Below, piece by piece: positions 32,372-41,106 of a DNA stretch of 64,000 bases; positions within the stretch are counted from its first letter, which is position 1; each line of letters starts with the position of its first letter. A program made the translations under genes and the position numbers. Below the pieces are notes generated by a model. The model made no database searches. It worked only from the letters and a program-made list of their open reading frames with translations, and was not told the DNA's origin. This DNA is from Hymenobacter lucidus (lineage in GTDB: Bacteria > Bacteroidota > Bacteroidia > Cytophagales > Hymenobacteraceae): assembly GCF_020447265.1 (NCBI RefSeq), contig NZ_JAJADR010000014.1:29634-93633 (forward strand), in the 5' to 3' direction.

Positions 32372-32668
32372 CTAGTCAAGCCAGTCGCCGTGCTGCATCA
32401 GCTGGGCGAAGAATTCCGCGTACAGCTGCCGCCACAGGGGCGCCGCGGCCCTGTTCAGCACGAGCTGCGCCACCCGCAGGTCTTCCAGCTGCTCGGCGGA
32501 GAACCTGATATTGAAATGCTGCTCGACCTGCAGCAGCAACTCCACGAAGTCAAGCGCACTGAGACCGAAATCAGGCCGTCCGGCTGACGGAGGCGGCTCA
32601 TTTGTGTCGGGTGGCAATAAGCGCACGGCCAGCTGCCCGATTGTGTCCCGCCAACTGGTTGCTCGCAT
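32372..32668 (-). CDS. Acyl-carrier-protein-like protein lacking the phosphopantetheine serine (98 aa)
   Basis: DFGLSALDFVELLLQVEQHF fits the helix II region of acyl carrier proteins, followed by FSAEQLEDLRV. The usual D-S-L triad, whose Ser carries phosphopantetheine, reads S-A-L here, so the attachment residue is missing. I start at ATG 32668; the frame opens at 32770. It lies between the XdhC-like and cyclophilin-like genes on the same strand. It could be a degenerate or non-acylated ACP-fold protein with a binding role. Confidence 0.6.
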   Translation of the reverse strand: MRATSWRDTIGQLAVRLLPPDTNEPPPSAGRPDFGLSALDFVELLLQVEQHFNIRFSAEQLEDLRVAQLVLNRAAAPLWRQLYAEFFAQLMQHGDWLD

Positions 32669-32824
32669 GTACACGTTACCGTAAGTGAAGGCACAGCAGC
32701 CGACGACCGGGCACTGGCGCGAGTTGTCGTGGCTGAAACAATGGCACCCTAAAAGTTGGCCCCTGCCCATATGTATAATGGGGCAGGGGTCAGGGGTCAG
32801 CTCGCTTGGTGCAGCGGGGCTGCG

Positions 32825-33283
32825 TTAGGGCTGCACCTCAAACGTGACCGTCACATTGTCCCGCCCGAGGGCCGCGGCCAGCCCGCTTGGGTTGTCCACC
32901 CGGCCCATGCGGGTGTAGCGGTAGGAGGTGGAAAACGACTCGTAGAACAGCACCAGCGTGGCCGTGCCGTAGAGCAGCAGGTCGCCCGCTTGAATGGTGC
33001 CAGGATTGACGGCGTTGGTGGGCAGGCTCTGGGGCAAGTCGTAGTACTTCTCGTTGCCGTTCAGCTCCACCATCGAAATGGTCAGGGGCAGCCGGGCCAC
33101 GAAGGCAGTGGTGGTCGGATTGTCGAACAGCGTCGCGGTGAACGTGTCCGCACCAACGCGGATGCGAAGTTTAGTGTTCATGGCAGGCAGGGTGGAGGGG
33201 TCTGGTCCGGGATTATCACTCTTGCAAGCCCCGGTTACCACCAGAACCAGCAGCAGCAGCCAGAGGAGAGAGATACGTTTCAT
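32825..33283 (-). CDS. Lipoprotein with cyclophilin-like fold (152 aa)
   Basis: A lipobox VVTGAC follows a 14-residue hydrophobic stretch. Residues 38-152 (LRIRVGADTFTATLFDNPTT, LPLTISMVELNGNEKYYDLP, INPGTIQAGDLLLYG-like, LVLFYESFSTSYRYTRMG) follow the cyclophilin-like family 2 pattern. These small proteins are often found next to oxidoreductase and carboxymuconolactone decarboxylase genes in Bacteroidota; their biochemical role is unknown. A related but broken copy lies at 40.7-41.1 kb. It is 15 bases after the alcohol dehydrogenase stop, in the same direction. Confidence 0.82.
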   Translation of the reverse strand: MKRISLLWLLLLVLVVTGACKSDNPGPDPSTLPAMNTKLRIRVGADTFTATLFDNPTTTAFVARLPLTISMVELNGNEKYYDLPQSLPTNAVNPGTIQAGDLLLYGTATLVLFYESFSTSYRYTRMGRVDNPSGLAAALGRDNVTVTFEVQP

Positions 33284-33297
33284 GTCTTTCAGGGCAC

Positions 33298-34338
33298 TTA
33301 GAGCGTGGCAATGTCAATCACGAAACGGTAGCGCACGTCGCCCTTTACCATGCGCTCGTAGGCCTCGTTGATGTCTTTAATGTTGATGAGTTCGATGTCG
33401 GACACGATGTTGTGCTCGGCACAGAAGTCCAGCATCTCCTGCGTTTCCTTGATGCCGCCGATGCTGGAGCCGGCCACGCTCTTGCGGCCCATCACTACCG
33501 AAAAGGCTGGCAGCTGGAGGGGCTCGGTCGGCAGGCCGACGATGATGTGCGTGCCGTCGGTTTTGAGCAGCCCGAGGTACTGGTTCACGTCGTGCGGGGC
33601 CGATACGGTGTCGAGAATGAAGTCAAAGGAGCCCTGTACGGCCTTCACCTGCGCTTCGTCCTTGGTTACCACAAAGTGGTGGGCACCCAGGGCTTTGGCC
33701 GCTTCTTCCTTGTCGGGCGAGGTGCTCAGCACCGTCACTTCCGCGCCGAAGGCCACGCCAAACTTGACCGCCATGTGACCCAGGCCGCCCAGGCCCAGTA
33801 CGGCCAACTTATGGCCGGGACCCACCTTCCAGTGGCGCAGCGGCGAATAAGTCGTGATGCCGGCGCACAGCAACGGGGCTACGGCGGCCAAATCTAGCTT
33901 GTCGGACACGCTCACCACGAACTCCTCACGCACCACAATGGTGGTAGAGTAGCCGCCGTAGGTGGGGTTGCCGCTGCGGTCGAGGGAGTTGTAGGTGCCG
34001 GTCGAGCCTTCCAGGCAGTACTGTTCCAGGTCGGCCTGGCAATTGGCGCAGTGTTGGCAGGAGTCGACCAGACAGCCTACGCCGGCCAGGTCGCCCACTT
34101 TGAACTTCTTGACATGGTCCCCCACCTGGCTGATGCGGCCCACGATTTCGTGGCCGGGTACCATCGGGAAGATGCCGGGAAACCATTCATTCTTAATCTG
34201 GTGCAGGTCGGAGTGACACACGCCGCAATAGGCTATTTCAATGCGCACGTCGTGCGGACCCACCTCGCGGTGCTCGAAGGTCCAGGGGGCGAGGTCAGTT
34301 TCGGGGCTTTGCGCTGCGTAGGCTTTGGTCTGAATCAT
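33298..34338 (-). CDS. Zinc-dependent NAD(P) alcohol/aldehyde dehydrogenase, YahK-like (346 aa)
   Basis: AYCGVCHSDLHQ (catalytic Cys and His), PMVPGHEIVGR, and the structural-zinc segment C-x2-C-x2-C-x7-C (QHCANCQADLEQYC) are visible, then the Rossmann motif VLGLGGLGHMAVK. The enzyme reduces aldehydes with NADPH in the YahK/CAD group. I chose ATG 34338 (MIQTKAYAAQSP). An operator-like site lies 67-102 bases upstream, shared with the PaoABC operon. It is cytoplasmic. The cyclophilin-like lipoprotein gene follows at 15 bases. Confidence 0.93.
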   Translation of the reverse strand: MIQTKAYAAQSPETDLAPWTFEHREVGPHDVRIEIAYCGVCHSDLHQIKNEWFPGIFPMVPGHEIVGRISQVGDHVKKFKVGDLAGVGCLVDSCQHCANCQADLEQYCLEGSTGTYNSLDRSGNPTYGGYSTTIVVREEFVVSVSDKLDLAAVAPLLCAGITTYSPLRHWKVGPGHKLAVLGLGGLGHMAVKFGVAFGAEVTVLSTSPDKEEAAKALGAHHFVVTKDEAQVKAVQGSFDFILDTVSAPHDVNQYLGLLKTDGTHIIVGLPTEPLQLPAFSVVMGRKSVAGSSIGGIKETQEMLDFCAEHNIVSDIELINIKDINEAYERMVKGDVRYRFVIDIATL

Positions 34339-34404
34339 AAAACTAGGGGAAGTGGATGCGGTGGATGAGTAGCACAAAGCTACCGCCGGCCTTAACCGGC
34401 ACTC

Positions 34405-34440
34405 TTACAGCATTCAACGGGATATGTATGCTTTTCAAAG
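34405..34440 (-). promoter_or_regulatory. Operator-like site (regulon copy 2) before the alcohol dehydrogenase
   Basis: On the minus strand CTTTGAAAAGCATACATATC is followed 21 bases later by a second half-site GTTGAATGCTGTAA. It matches the paoA operator at 28 of 36 positions. It lies within the 110-base gap before the dehydrogenase start. Confidence 0.6.
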
Positions 34441-34447
34441 AGACCGG

Positions 34448-36805
34448 CTACACGGGTTGCCGCATGGCCGCCAGCACCTTATCAGGGGTGATGGGCAGGT
34501 CGCGCAGGCGGCGGCCGGTGGCGTGGAAAATGGCATTGCCCACGGCGGCCGCCGTACCCACGATGGCAATTTCGCCGATGCCCTTCACCCCTAGCGCGTT
34601 GATATAGGGGTCATGTTCATCGATGAATTCTACAGTCATGTCCGGGATGTCGGCATTGACGGGCACGTGGTAGTCGGCCAGGTTCGGGTTGGTGTAGCGG
34701 GCCAGGTGGGGGTCGCGCACTGCTTGCTCCATCAGCGCCGCGCCGATGCCCATGGTAGCCCCGCCAATGACCTGCGAGCGGGCCGTTTTAGGATTCAGGA
34801 TGCGCCCGCCGGCCACCACGCTCACCCACTTGGTCACGCGCACCGTGCCCAGCTCGGGGTCCACGCGCACCTCGCAGAAGTGTGCTCCGAACGAGTGCAT
34901 AGCATGACCGCTGTGGTCTTCTTTGCCCGCGTCGTCGGATTTGGAATTGGCCGCGGGGCGGGCCTGGGCCGACTCGTAGCCCGCGCCGTAGTGGCCCTGG
35001 CCGAAGCCTTCCAGGTCAGTCAGGTTGCCGCGCTTCATCAGGGCGGCAAAATCCTCCCCTTTGCCAGGGTTGGCTTTAAGTTGCAGGCGGCCTTTCACAA
35101 CTTCCACTTCGGTCGGCTTGGCCTTGAATAGGGGCGACTTGGCGTCTACCACGGCCATCTTGGTGAGCTTTTGCCACAAATCCTGTGAGGCCGTGTACAC
35201 CGACGACGAGAAGGTGCCGGCGCCCATCGAGCCGCCCGAAATGTTGGTAGTGGGCAGCACCGAGTCGCCCAGCTCGAAGCGCACCTTGTCGGGCGCGATA
35301 CCGAGGCAGTCGGCCGCCACCTGGGTGATGACGGTGTAGGTGCCCGTACCTAAGTCAGTAGCTGCTACCTGCACCACGGCGTGGCCGTCGGCGTAAAGGC
35401 GCACGCGGGCGTTGCCCTGCGAGTTGTTGACCGGGTAGGTGGCCGTGGCCATGCCCCAGCCTACGAGGTATTTGCCGTCCCGGGTCAGGCCGTTTTTGGG
35501 GTTGCGCTTGCTCCAGCCAAACAGTGCGGCCCCGCGCTGGTAGCACTGCTTCAGGCTTTTGCTGCTCCAGGGCTGGCCGGTGCTGGGGTCTTTGTCGGCG
35601 TGGTTGAGCAGGCGAATCTGGATAGGGTCGATGCCGAGCTGGTAGGCCAAATCGTCCAGCGAGCTTTCCAGCGCAAACGAGCCAGGTGCTTCGCCGGGGG
35701 CGCGCATCCAGGTGGGCGTCATCACGTTGGCCTTGGCCAGCTTGGTGATGGCTTCGAAGTTGGGGCACTGGTAAAGCATGCCCATGAACTTGCTGTTGGT
35801 TTCGGCGTAGTCGTCCCACTGCGAGGTGGTGGACGTCTTTTCGTGCAGCAGGGCCAGCAGCTTGCCTTCTTTGGTGGCGCCCAAGCGCAGGGTCTGCTCC
35901 TGGTCTTCGCGGTGGCCGACGCTGGTAAACATCTGCGGGCGCGTGAGCACCAGCTTCACGGGCCGGCCCACGGCCTTGGCCGTCAAAGCCGTCAGGACAC
36001 TGTGCGGCCAAATGGGGCCTTTGCAGCCGAAGCCGCCCCCCAGGTACTTGGTTATCACCCGCACCTGCTCCATGGGCAAGCCCAGGAAGCCGCTCAGGGC
36101 GCGCTGCTGCCACGATACGCCTTGCGTGGCATCGTAGACCGTGAGGCGGTCGGCGGCCTCCCAGTGGGCGATGGTGGCGCTCGGCTCCATCGGGTTGTGG
36201 TGGTTGGTGGCGTGGGTGTAGGTGGCCGTCACCTGTGCCGGCGCGGCCGCGAAGGCCGCGGCCGCCTTGCCGCGGCGCTTGGTGCCCTCGGCATCCGCAT
36301 CGGGCTTGCCGCCCGGGTTGAACAGCTGCGCTTTGGCGTCCTGGTACGAGGCAACAGGCGCTTCCGGGGTAACGGTCACGCGCAGCTTGGCGGCGGCGTG
36401 CTGGGCGTGCTCCAGCGTGTCGGCCACCACGATGGCCACGGGCTGGCCAGCGTAGAACACTTGGTCCGATTGCAGCGGCATAAACGTCATCTGAATCGAC
36501 GGGCCGATGGCTTCTTTGCCTTCCTTGGTTTCGCCCGTCAGCACCGGCTTGGGCAGGTTCTGGTGGGTGAAGATGGCCAGTACCCCCGGCTCGCGCTGGG
36601 CCGCGCTGCTGTCGAAGCCCGTCACGCGCCCCTTGGCCACGTCGCTGGTTTTGATGACGGCGTGCACCAGGCCGGGCAGGTGGTTGAATTCGGCCGAGTA
36701 CTTGGCGGCGCCCGTCACCTTGGCCCGGCCATCGACCCGGCTCAGTGGCTGGCCAACGGCGACCGTTTGGGGGGGAGTTTCGAAAAAGGCGGGTTCGCTA
36801 TTCAT
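34448..36805 (-). CDS. paoC: PaoC-like molybdopterin-binding subunit of periplasmic aldehyde oxidoreductase (785 aa)
   Basis: This is the large catalytic subunit of the xanthine dehydrogenase family. It holds GQPLSRVDGRAKVTGAAKYS at the N-terminus, the cofactor-binding YLGGGFGCKG (about 248-257), WMRAPGEAPG (about 362-371), and the catalytic Glu in GVKGIGEIAIVG (E745). It oxidises aldehydes to acids with broad specificity in PaoABC. It is co-transcribed with paoB and paoA in the usual A-B-C order, with 45-base and 4-base gaps. Export is through the Tat signal of PaoA. Confidence 0.92.
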   Translation of the reverse strand: MNSEPAFFETPPQTVAVGQPLSRVDGRAKVTGAAKYSAEFNHLPGLVHAVIKTSDVAKGRVTGFDSSAAQREPGVLAIFTHQNLPKPVLTGETKEGKEAIGPSIQMTFMPLQSDQVFYAGQPVAIVVADTLEHAQHAAAKLRVTVTPEAPVASYQDAKAQLFNPGGKPDADAEGTKRRGKAAAAFAAAPAQVTATYTHATNHHNPMEPSATIAHWEAADRLTVYDATQGVSWQQRALSGFLGLPMEQVRVITKYLGGGFGCKGPIWPHSVLTALTAKAVGRPVKLVLTRPQMFTSVGHREDQEQTLRLGATKEGKLLALLHEKTSTTSQWDDYAETNSKFMGMLYQCPNFEAITKLAKANVMTPTWMRAPGEAPGSFALESSLDDLAYQLGIDPIQIRLLNHADKDPSTGQPWSSKSLKQCYQRGAALFGWSKRNPKNGLTRDGKYLVGWGMATATYPVNNSQGNARVRLYADGHAVVQVAATDLGTGTYTVITQVAADCLGIAPDKVRFELGDSVLPTTNISGGSMGAGTFSSSVYTASQDLWQKLTKMAVVDAKSPLFKAKPTEVEVVKGRLQLKANPGKGEDFAALMKRGNLTDLEGFGQGHYGAGYESAQARPAANSKSDDAGKEDHSGHAMHSFGAHFCEVRVDPELGTVRVTKWVSVVAGGRILNPKTARSQVIGGATMGIGAALMEQAVRDPHLARYTNPNLADYHVPVNADIPDMTVEFIDEHDPYINALGVKGIGEIAIVGTAAAVGNAIFHATGRRLRDLPITPDKVLAAMRQPV

Positions 36806-36850
36806 AAAGAACGACTGGCTGGGTAAGTAGAAGAAAGCAACAGCGAGACG

Positions 36851-37837
36851 CTAGGCGCCGGCCACCTGCTGCAAGGCGCGCACGAGCGTATTCTGCGCCA
36901 GCTCCACCTTGTAGGCGTTGTGCTCGCGGGGCCTGGCCCCTTGCAACGCCGCGGTGGCCGCCGCTTTAAACGTGGCCTCCGTAGCCGGGGCCCCGGTCAG
37001 TACCTGCTCGGCTTCGCGGGAACGCCAGGGCTGGGCGCCTACCCCGCCCAGGGCCACCCGGGCCGAGCGGATGGTGCCGCCCTGGACGTCGAGCCCCACC
37101 GCCGCCGAGGCCAGCGCGTAGGCGTAGGAAGCCCGCTCGCGCACCTTCAGGTAGGTGGAGCGCTGGGCGTGGGCAGCCGTCGGAATGGTCACCGCCACAA
37201 TCAGCTCGCCGGCTTCCAGCACGTTTTCTTTTTGGGGCGTGGTGCCCGGCAGCAGATAAAACTCGGTGACCGGCACCTGGCGCTCCTTGCCTTTGGCATT
37301 CTCCAGCGTCAGTACGGCATCGAAGGCGGCCAAGGCCACGCTCAGGTCGCCGGGGTAGGCGTTGGCAATGCAGGCGTCGCTGACGCCTAGGATGGCCAGG
37401 TTGTGGTTGTCGCCGGTGAGGGCGGGGCAGCCCGAGCCGGGCACGCGCTTGTTGCAGGGAAAGGCCGCGTCGCGGAAGTAGCCGCAGCGGGTGCGCTGCA
37501 GGATGTTGCCCCCAATGCTGGCCATGTTCCGCAGCTGCGGCGAGGCTGCCAATAGCAGTGACTGCGATACGGCCGGGTACTGCTGCACCACCAGCGGGTG
37601 CTCGCCCACGGCGTTCATGTTCTCCAATGCCCCGATGCGCAGCCCGTTCTTGGTCTGCTCGATGCCCTTGAAAGGCAGCCGGGTGATGTCGACCAGCAGC
37701 GGGGGCTCCGCGAGGCCAGCCTTCATTAAATCCAGTAGGGTGGTGCCGCCGGCAATGTAGGCGGCCTGGGGCTGGTCTTTGAGGCGGCCAGTGGCCTCTT
37801 TGGCTGTGGCCGCCTGGGTATAGCTGAAATCATTCAT
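36851..37837 (-). CDS. paoB: PaoB-like FAD-binding subunit of aldehyde oxidoreductase (328 aa)
   Basis: AYIAGGTTLLDLMKAGLAEP is the FAD-binding motif at the N-terminus, followed by ASIGGNILQRTRCGYFRD and a CNKRVPGSGCPAL segment with two cysteines that in PaoB-type subunits help bind an extra iron-sulfur cluster. The C-terminal domain (SAAVGLDVQGG, RVALGGVGAQPWRSREAE) is the CO-dehydrogenase flavoprotein C-terminal domain. I chose ATG 37837 (MNDFSYTQAAT), 4 bases after the PaoA stop; an upstream opening is unlikely. Confidence 0.92.
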   Translation of the reverse strand: MNDFSYTQAATAKEATGRLKDQPQAAYIAGGTTLLDLMKAGLAEPPLLVDITRLPFKGIEQTKNGLRIGALENMNAVGEHPLVVQQYPAVSQSLLLAASPQLRNMASIGGNILQRTRCGYFRDAAFPCNKRVPGSGCPALTGDNHNLAILGVSDACIANAYPGDLSVALAAFDAVLTLENAKGKERQVPVTEFYLLPGTTPQKENVLEAGELIVAVTIPTAAHAQRSTYLKVRERASYAYALASAAVGLDVQGGTIRSARVALGGVGAQPWRSREAEQVLTGAPATEATFKAAATAALQGARPREHNAYKVELAQNTLVRALQQVAGA

Positions 37838-37841
37838 GGGC

Positions 37842-38489
37842 TTAGCCTTTACCTTGTTGTGCCGCCACCTCACGCACGGCGGCCAGGATGTTGGGGTAGG
37901 CGCCGCAGCGGCACAGGTTGCCGCTCATCCACTCGCGGGTCTGGCCGTCGGTGGTGGCATGGCCTTCTTTCACGCACGCTACGCCCGACATAATTTGACC
38001 GGGCGTGCAGTAGCCACATTGGAAGCCGTCGTGCTTGAGGAAGGCCTCCTGCATGGGGTGGAGCGCATCGCCCTGGGCCAAGCCCTCAATGGTGGTAATC
38101 TCCTTGCCCTTCGCCATCACGGCCAGGGTCAGGCAAGAGAGTGTGCGCTGGCCATCGACGTGCACGGTGCAGGCCCCGCACTGGCCGTGGTCACAACCCT
38201 TCTTGGTGCCGGTCAGGTCGAGGTACTCGCGCAGGGCGTCGAGCAGACTCACGCGGGGCTCCAGGGTCAGGTTCCTGACCTGGCCATTGATGCGCAGCTG
38301 CAAGGGACTGGACCCCGTTACGACCGGGTTGACCGGCGCCAGCTTTTCGGCCAGGGTCTCGGCCTGGCTGGCAATGGGCGAGGCCAGGGCAAAGCCCAGG
38401 ATGCCCCCGGCTTGCTGCATGAACGTGCGGCGCGAACCATCAACCGGCCGCGACGCTTCCGGTTGGGCGTCAGGAAATGAATCAGACAT
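37842..38489 (-). CDS. paoA: PaoA-like [2Fe-2S] subunit of aldehyde oxidoreductase, Tat-exported (215 aa)
   Basis: A twin-arginine signal SRRTFMQQAGGILGFALA (about residues 20-37) exports the folded complex. C-x4-C-x2-C (GCDHGQCGACTVHVDG) and the distal cluster CGYCTPGQIM with GNLCRCGAYPNI are all present. This is the electron-transfer subunit and the first gene of the paoABC operon. An operator-like pair of half-sites lies 172-211 bases upstream. Confidence 0.93.
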   Translation of the reverse strand: MSDSFPDAQPEASRPVDGSRRTFMQQAGGILGFALASPIASQAETLAEKLAPVNPVVTGSSPLQLRINGQVRNLTLEPRVSLLDALREYLDLTGTKKGCDHGQCGACTVHVDGQRTLSCLTLAVMAKGKEITTIEGLAQGDALHPMQEAFLKHDGFQCGYCTPGQIMSGVACVKEGHATTDGQTREWMSGNLCRCGAYPNILAAVREVAAQQGKG

Positions 38490-38660
38490 GGGAGATGGGG
38501 ACTATGTGACAGGAAGAACTCGCTCCAAAACGAATCACGCCAAGGCCGCACAGGGGCTACTTGCCTGACGGTAGTAATTCCACTACTAGTGGCAAGCGTA
38601 AGATTATGAGGGTTGTACGGGGGCTATTGGTAAAGGTACCGGCCCCTTACAAGCTGATTT

Positions 38661-38700
38661 GTACAGGTTTCAAATGGATAAGTACACTTTTCAAAGAATG
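38661..38700 (-). promoter_or_regulatory. Operator-like site (regulon copy 3) before paoABC
   Basis: GTACAGGTTTCAAA at 38661 and GTACACTTTTCAAA at 38682 are direct repeats 21 bp apart; on the minus strand they read CTTTGAAAAGTGTACTTATC and TTTGAAACCTGTAC. The spacing of two helical turns suits an AraC-type activator. The remaining bases of 38490-38928 show no gene I can support. Confidence 0.65.
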
Positions 38701-38928
38701 CTGACCAGCTCTCTCCGTTTCGGTGGCAAGCAGAGCCGTTCGGCCGCCCAGGTCGGGCATTTCCAGCGTTGAACTTAGCGGGCTCGCCGGGGGCTCCCAC
38801 AAGCAGCACAAAAGGGCTTGTATGCAACGAGTCGGAGTGACTGGCTAACCAGGCGGGGCTGCTTTGGCGTATGAACTGGTTAAGCGGCCCCGGGGCCGCT
38901 GCGAACGGCTTACCTGTCTTTATTCAGC

Positions 38929-39615
38929 ATGAAACCGCACGTCATCTGCCACATGATGGCCTCCCTCGACGGCCGCATCATCACCCGTCGCTGGGGCGAG
39001 CAGCCCGATACCAGCGCCTACGAAACCACCGCCGCCCACTTCGACGCGCAAGCCTGGCTCTGCGGCCGCGTGACGATGGAGCAGGACTTCACCAAAGGGT
39101 TGGCGCCGGCCATTCGCCCCGGTGACACCGTGCCCGACCGCCAGGATTTTGTGGCCGACGCCAAGGCTGCTTCCTTCGCCGTGGCCGTGGATGCCGGCGG
39201 CAAGTTGGGCTGGGAGTCGGGCTATATCGACGAAGACCACATCATTGCCGTGCTCAGCGAGCAAGTCAGCGACGAGTACCTAGCTTACCTGCGCCGGCAG
39301 GGCGTATCGTACCTTTTCGGCGGGGCTGGCGAGCTGAGCTTCCGCGTGGTGCTCGACAAGCTGGGGCGCTTGTTTCCCATCCGAACCGTGCTGCTGGAAG
39401 GCGGCGGCCACCTCAACGGCTCATTGCTTAAGGCCGGGCTGTTAGACGAAGTGAGCTTGCTTCAGTACCCCGTCGTTGACGGGGCCGGCTCGTCTGCCGC
39501 CGTGTTTGAGCAGGGTGAGCAGCCGGGCCCGCCCTTCGCACTCGAGCTGCGGCAGGTGGAGCAGTTGGCCGGCGGCCTGGTGTGGCTGCGTTACGACGTT
39601 TGCAATCCACGGTAA
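38929..39615 (+). CDS. RibD C-terminal / dihydrofolate-reductase-family protein (228 aa)
   Basis: HVICHMMASLDGRIITRRWG at the start and RTVLLEGGGHLNGSLLKAGL near residues 148-167 are the substrate and cofactor strands of the RibD C-terminal reductase fold. These proteins reduce pteridine-like or related substrates with NAD(P)H; stand-alone copies often have no assigned substrate. It is the only plus-strand gene within the metabolic cargo between 30.9 and 51.1 kb. Confidence 0.85.
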   Translation: MKPHVICHMMASLDGRIITRRWGEQPDTSAYETTAAHFDAQAWLCGRVTMEQDFTKGLAPAIRPGDTVPDRQDFVADAKAASFAVAVDAGGKLGWESGYIDEDHIIAVLSEQVSDEYLAYLRRQGVSYLFGGAGELSFRVVLDKLGRLFPIRTVLLEGGGHLNGSLLKAGLLDEVSLLQYPVVDGAGSSAAVFEQGEQPGPPFALELRQVEQLAGGLVWLRYDVCNPR

Positions 39616-39636
39616 ATTATTGACCCGCTACTCTGC

Positions 39637-40617
39637 TTAGGCCGTTGCCGCCGGCACGTGCGCGCGGCGGTAGGTGAGCGGCGTGGTGCCGGTATGCTTC
39701 TTGAAGAAATTGTTGAAGTAGGTGGGGTAGCCAAAGCCCAGGCTGTAGGCGATTTCGCCCACGCCCCAGCTGGTGTGGGCCAGCAGCAGCTGGGCCTCCG
39801 TCACGAGCCGCTCGTTGATGTGGGCGGTAGTGGACTTGCCCGTGACTTCCTTCACCATGGCGTTGAGGTGGTTCACGTGGATGGCCATGCGGTCGGCGTA
39901 GTCGCTGGCGGATTTGAGCACGGGCTCGCGCAGCTGGGCCGTGATGGGAAACTGCACCTCCAGCAGGTTCAGAAACAGGGAGGTGATGCGCTCGGCGGCG
40001 TTGATGGGCGCGTGCTGGGGCGTAGCCGGCTCCAGCAGGGCCGCTTCGTGGATGATGATGGAGAGCTGGTTGCGCAGCAAATCGTCCTTGTGGGCGTAGC
40101 CTGACTCCAGGTCGCGCCGCATGCGGGTGAAGGCGTCGGTGAAGTAGCGGGCCTGCTCGTCGGTGAGGTAGTACACGGGGTTGCCTTCCACCTTGTAGAG
40201 CACGGTGTCCTTCAGACTGACGCCGCGCATGGCCGAGTGCAGAAACGACTCGGAGAAGCAGCTGAGGTAGCCCTGCTGCTCGTTGAAGCCCTCGTGCACC
40301 TCCCAGGCGTAGGGAATCAGGCGGTTGGTGAACACCAGCGCGGGCCGGTCGATGCGGAAGCTGCGGGTGGCGTAGTGCAGCTCGTTTTCTCCTTCCAGCA
40401 CCAGCACCACCTTGAACATGTCGCGGCGGTTGAAGTTGCCCATGCCGCAGCGGGCTTCGAACATGGTGAGTACCTCTACATCTTCGCCGATGTGGTAAGG
40501 GGAAGGCGGGGAAACGGGGCGGGCTTCGGTCATGGGGTTACTGAGCGCTTTGGCTAACATGCGGCGCTCCTGAGTATCTTTCACAGACGCAGGATGTTTG
40601 GGGTTGGTTTCAGCCAT
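39637..40617 (-). CDS. AraC-family transcription regulator (326 aa)
   Basis: The N-terminal part (FEARCGMGNFNRRDMFKVVL, FRIDRPALVFTNRLIPYAWE) is a cupin-like sensing domain. The C-terminal 100 residues hold two helix-turn-helix units (DYADRMAIHVNHLNAMVKEV, INERLVTEAQLLL, EIAYSLGFGYPTYFNNFFKK) typical of AraC. I chose ATG 40617 (MAETNPKHPAS). It is the only intact AraC regulator in the cargo, so it is the best candidate to bind the 21-bp-spaced operators. It overlaps no gene and follows the broken cyclophilin-like gene. Confidence 0.9.
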   Translation of the reverse strand: MAETNPKHPASVKDTQERRMLAKALSNPMTEARPVSPPSPYHIGEDVEVLTMFEARCGMGNFNRRDMFKVVLVLEGENELHYATRSFRIDRPALVFTNRLIPYAWEVHEGFNEQQGYLSCFSESFLHSAMRGVSLKDTVLYKVEGNPVYYLTDEQARYFTDAFTRMRRDLESGYAHKDDLLRNQLSIIIHEAALLEPATPQHAPINAAERITSLFLNLLEVQFPITAQLREPVLKSASDYADRMAIHVNHLNAMVKEVTGKSTTAHINERLVTEAQLLLAHTSWGVGEIAYSLGFGYPTYFNNFFKKHTGTTPLTYRRAHVPAATA

Positions 40618-40707
40618 GGCGGGAAGACGTTGAAAATTGGAAATCGGCGGCTTCCCGCTTGCCTGCAGGTAGCAGCTAAGGCCCGGATAGTGCAGCAACG
40701 AGAGTTG

Positions 40708-41079
40708 CTACTGCGGCAGCACCTCCAGTGTCGCGGTAACCGGGCCGGCGGTGCGGAAGGCCTCCAGGCCGGCATCCAGTTTTCCCAGCGCGATGAGGCC
40801 GGCGGAATACCGGAAGGCGCCGTAAAACAGGGCCAGGTTGCCCCACGGGGCGTAGTAAGTCAGGTCGCCCACCGCGGGCTCGTGCCCGGCGGGGGCGCCC
40901 AGCGTGGAGAGCCGGCCGGGCAGGTCGCTGACTTTCTCGGTGGCGGCGTAGTCCTGCTAGGTGAGCGTGAGCGGCAGCAGCGCCAGCAAGTCGCGGGTAG
41001 TCGCGTTGTCGTACAGCGTGGCCGATAGCACCTGCGTGCCCACGGTGAGGCGCAATTTCGGCAGTGTGGCGATTGGCAT
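40708..41079 (-). pseudogene. Cyclophilin-like protein gene interrupted by an in-frame stop
   Basis: From ATG 41079 to TAG 40708 the frame reads as a cyclophilin-like family 2 protein of about 123 residues (LRLTVGTQVLSATLYDNATT, LALLPLTLT, DYAATEKVSDLPGRLSTLG, GDLTYYAPWGNLALFYG), but codon 41 is TAG (complement of 40957-40959), inside LPLTLT-stop-QDYAATEK. A single base change from a sense codon such as TTG would explain it. It lies between the AraC regulator and a secreted cupin. Sequencing error is an alternative. Confidence 0.8.
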
Positions 41080-41106
41080 CCGGTATGGATGAGGTTGGCT
41101 AGGGCC

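Noticed and set aside
35381..36826. 481-residue plus-strand open frame opposite paoC
   Set aside because: Shadow of the conserved molybdopterin subunit; no independent evidence.
40957..40959. In-frame TAG in the cyclophilin-like gene as programmed readthrough or recoding
   Set aside because: No recoding element is visible and the family has ordinary residues at this position; a nonsense mutation is simpler.
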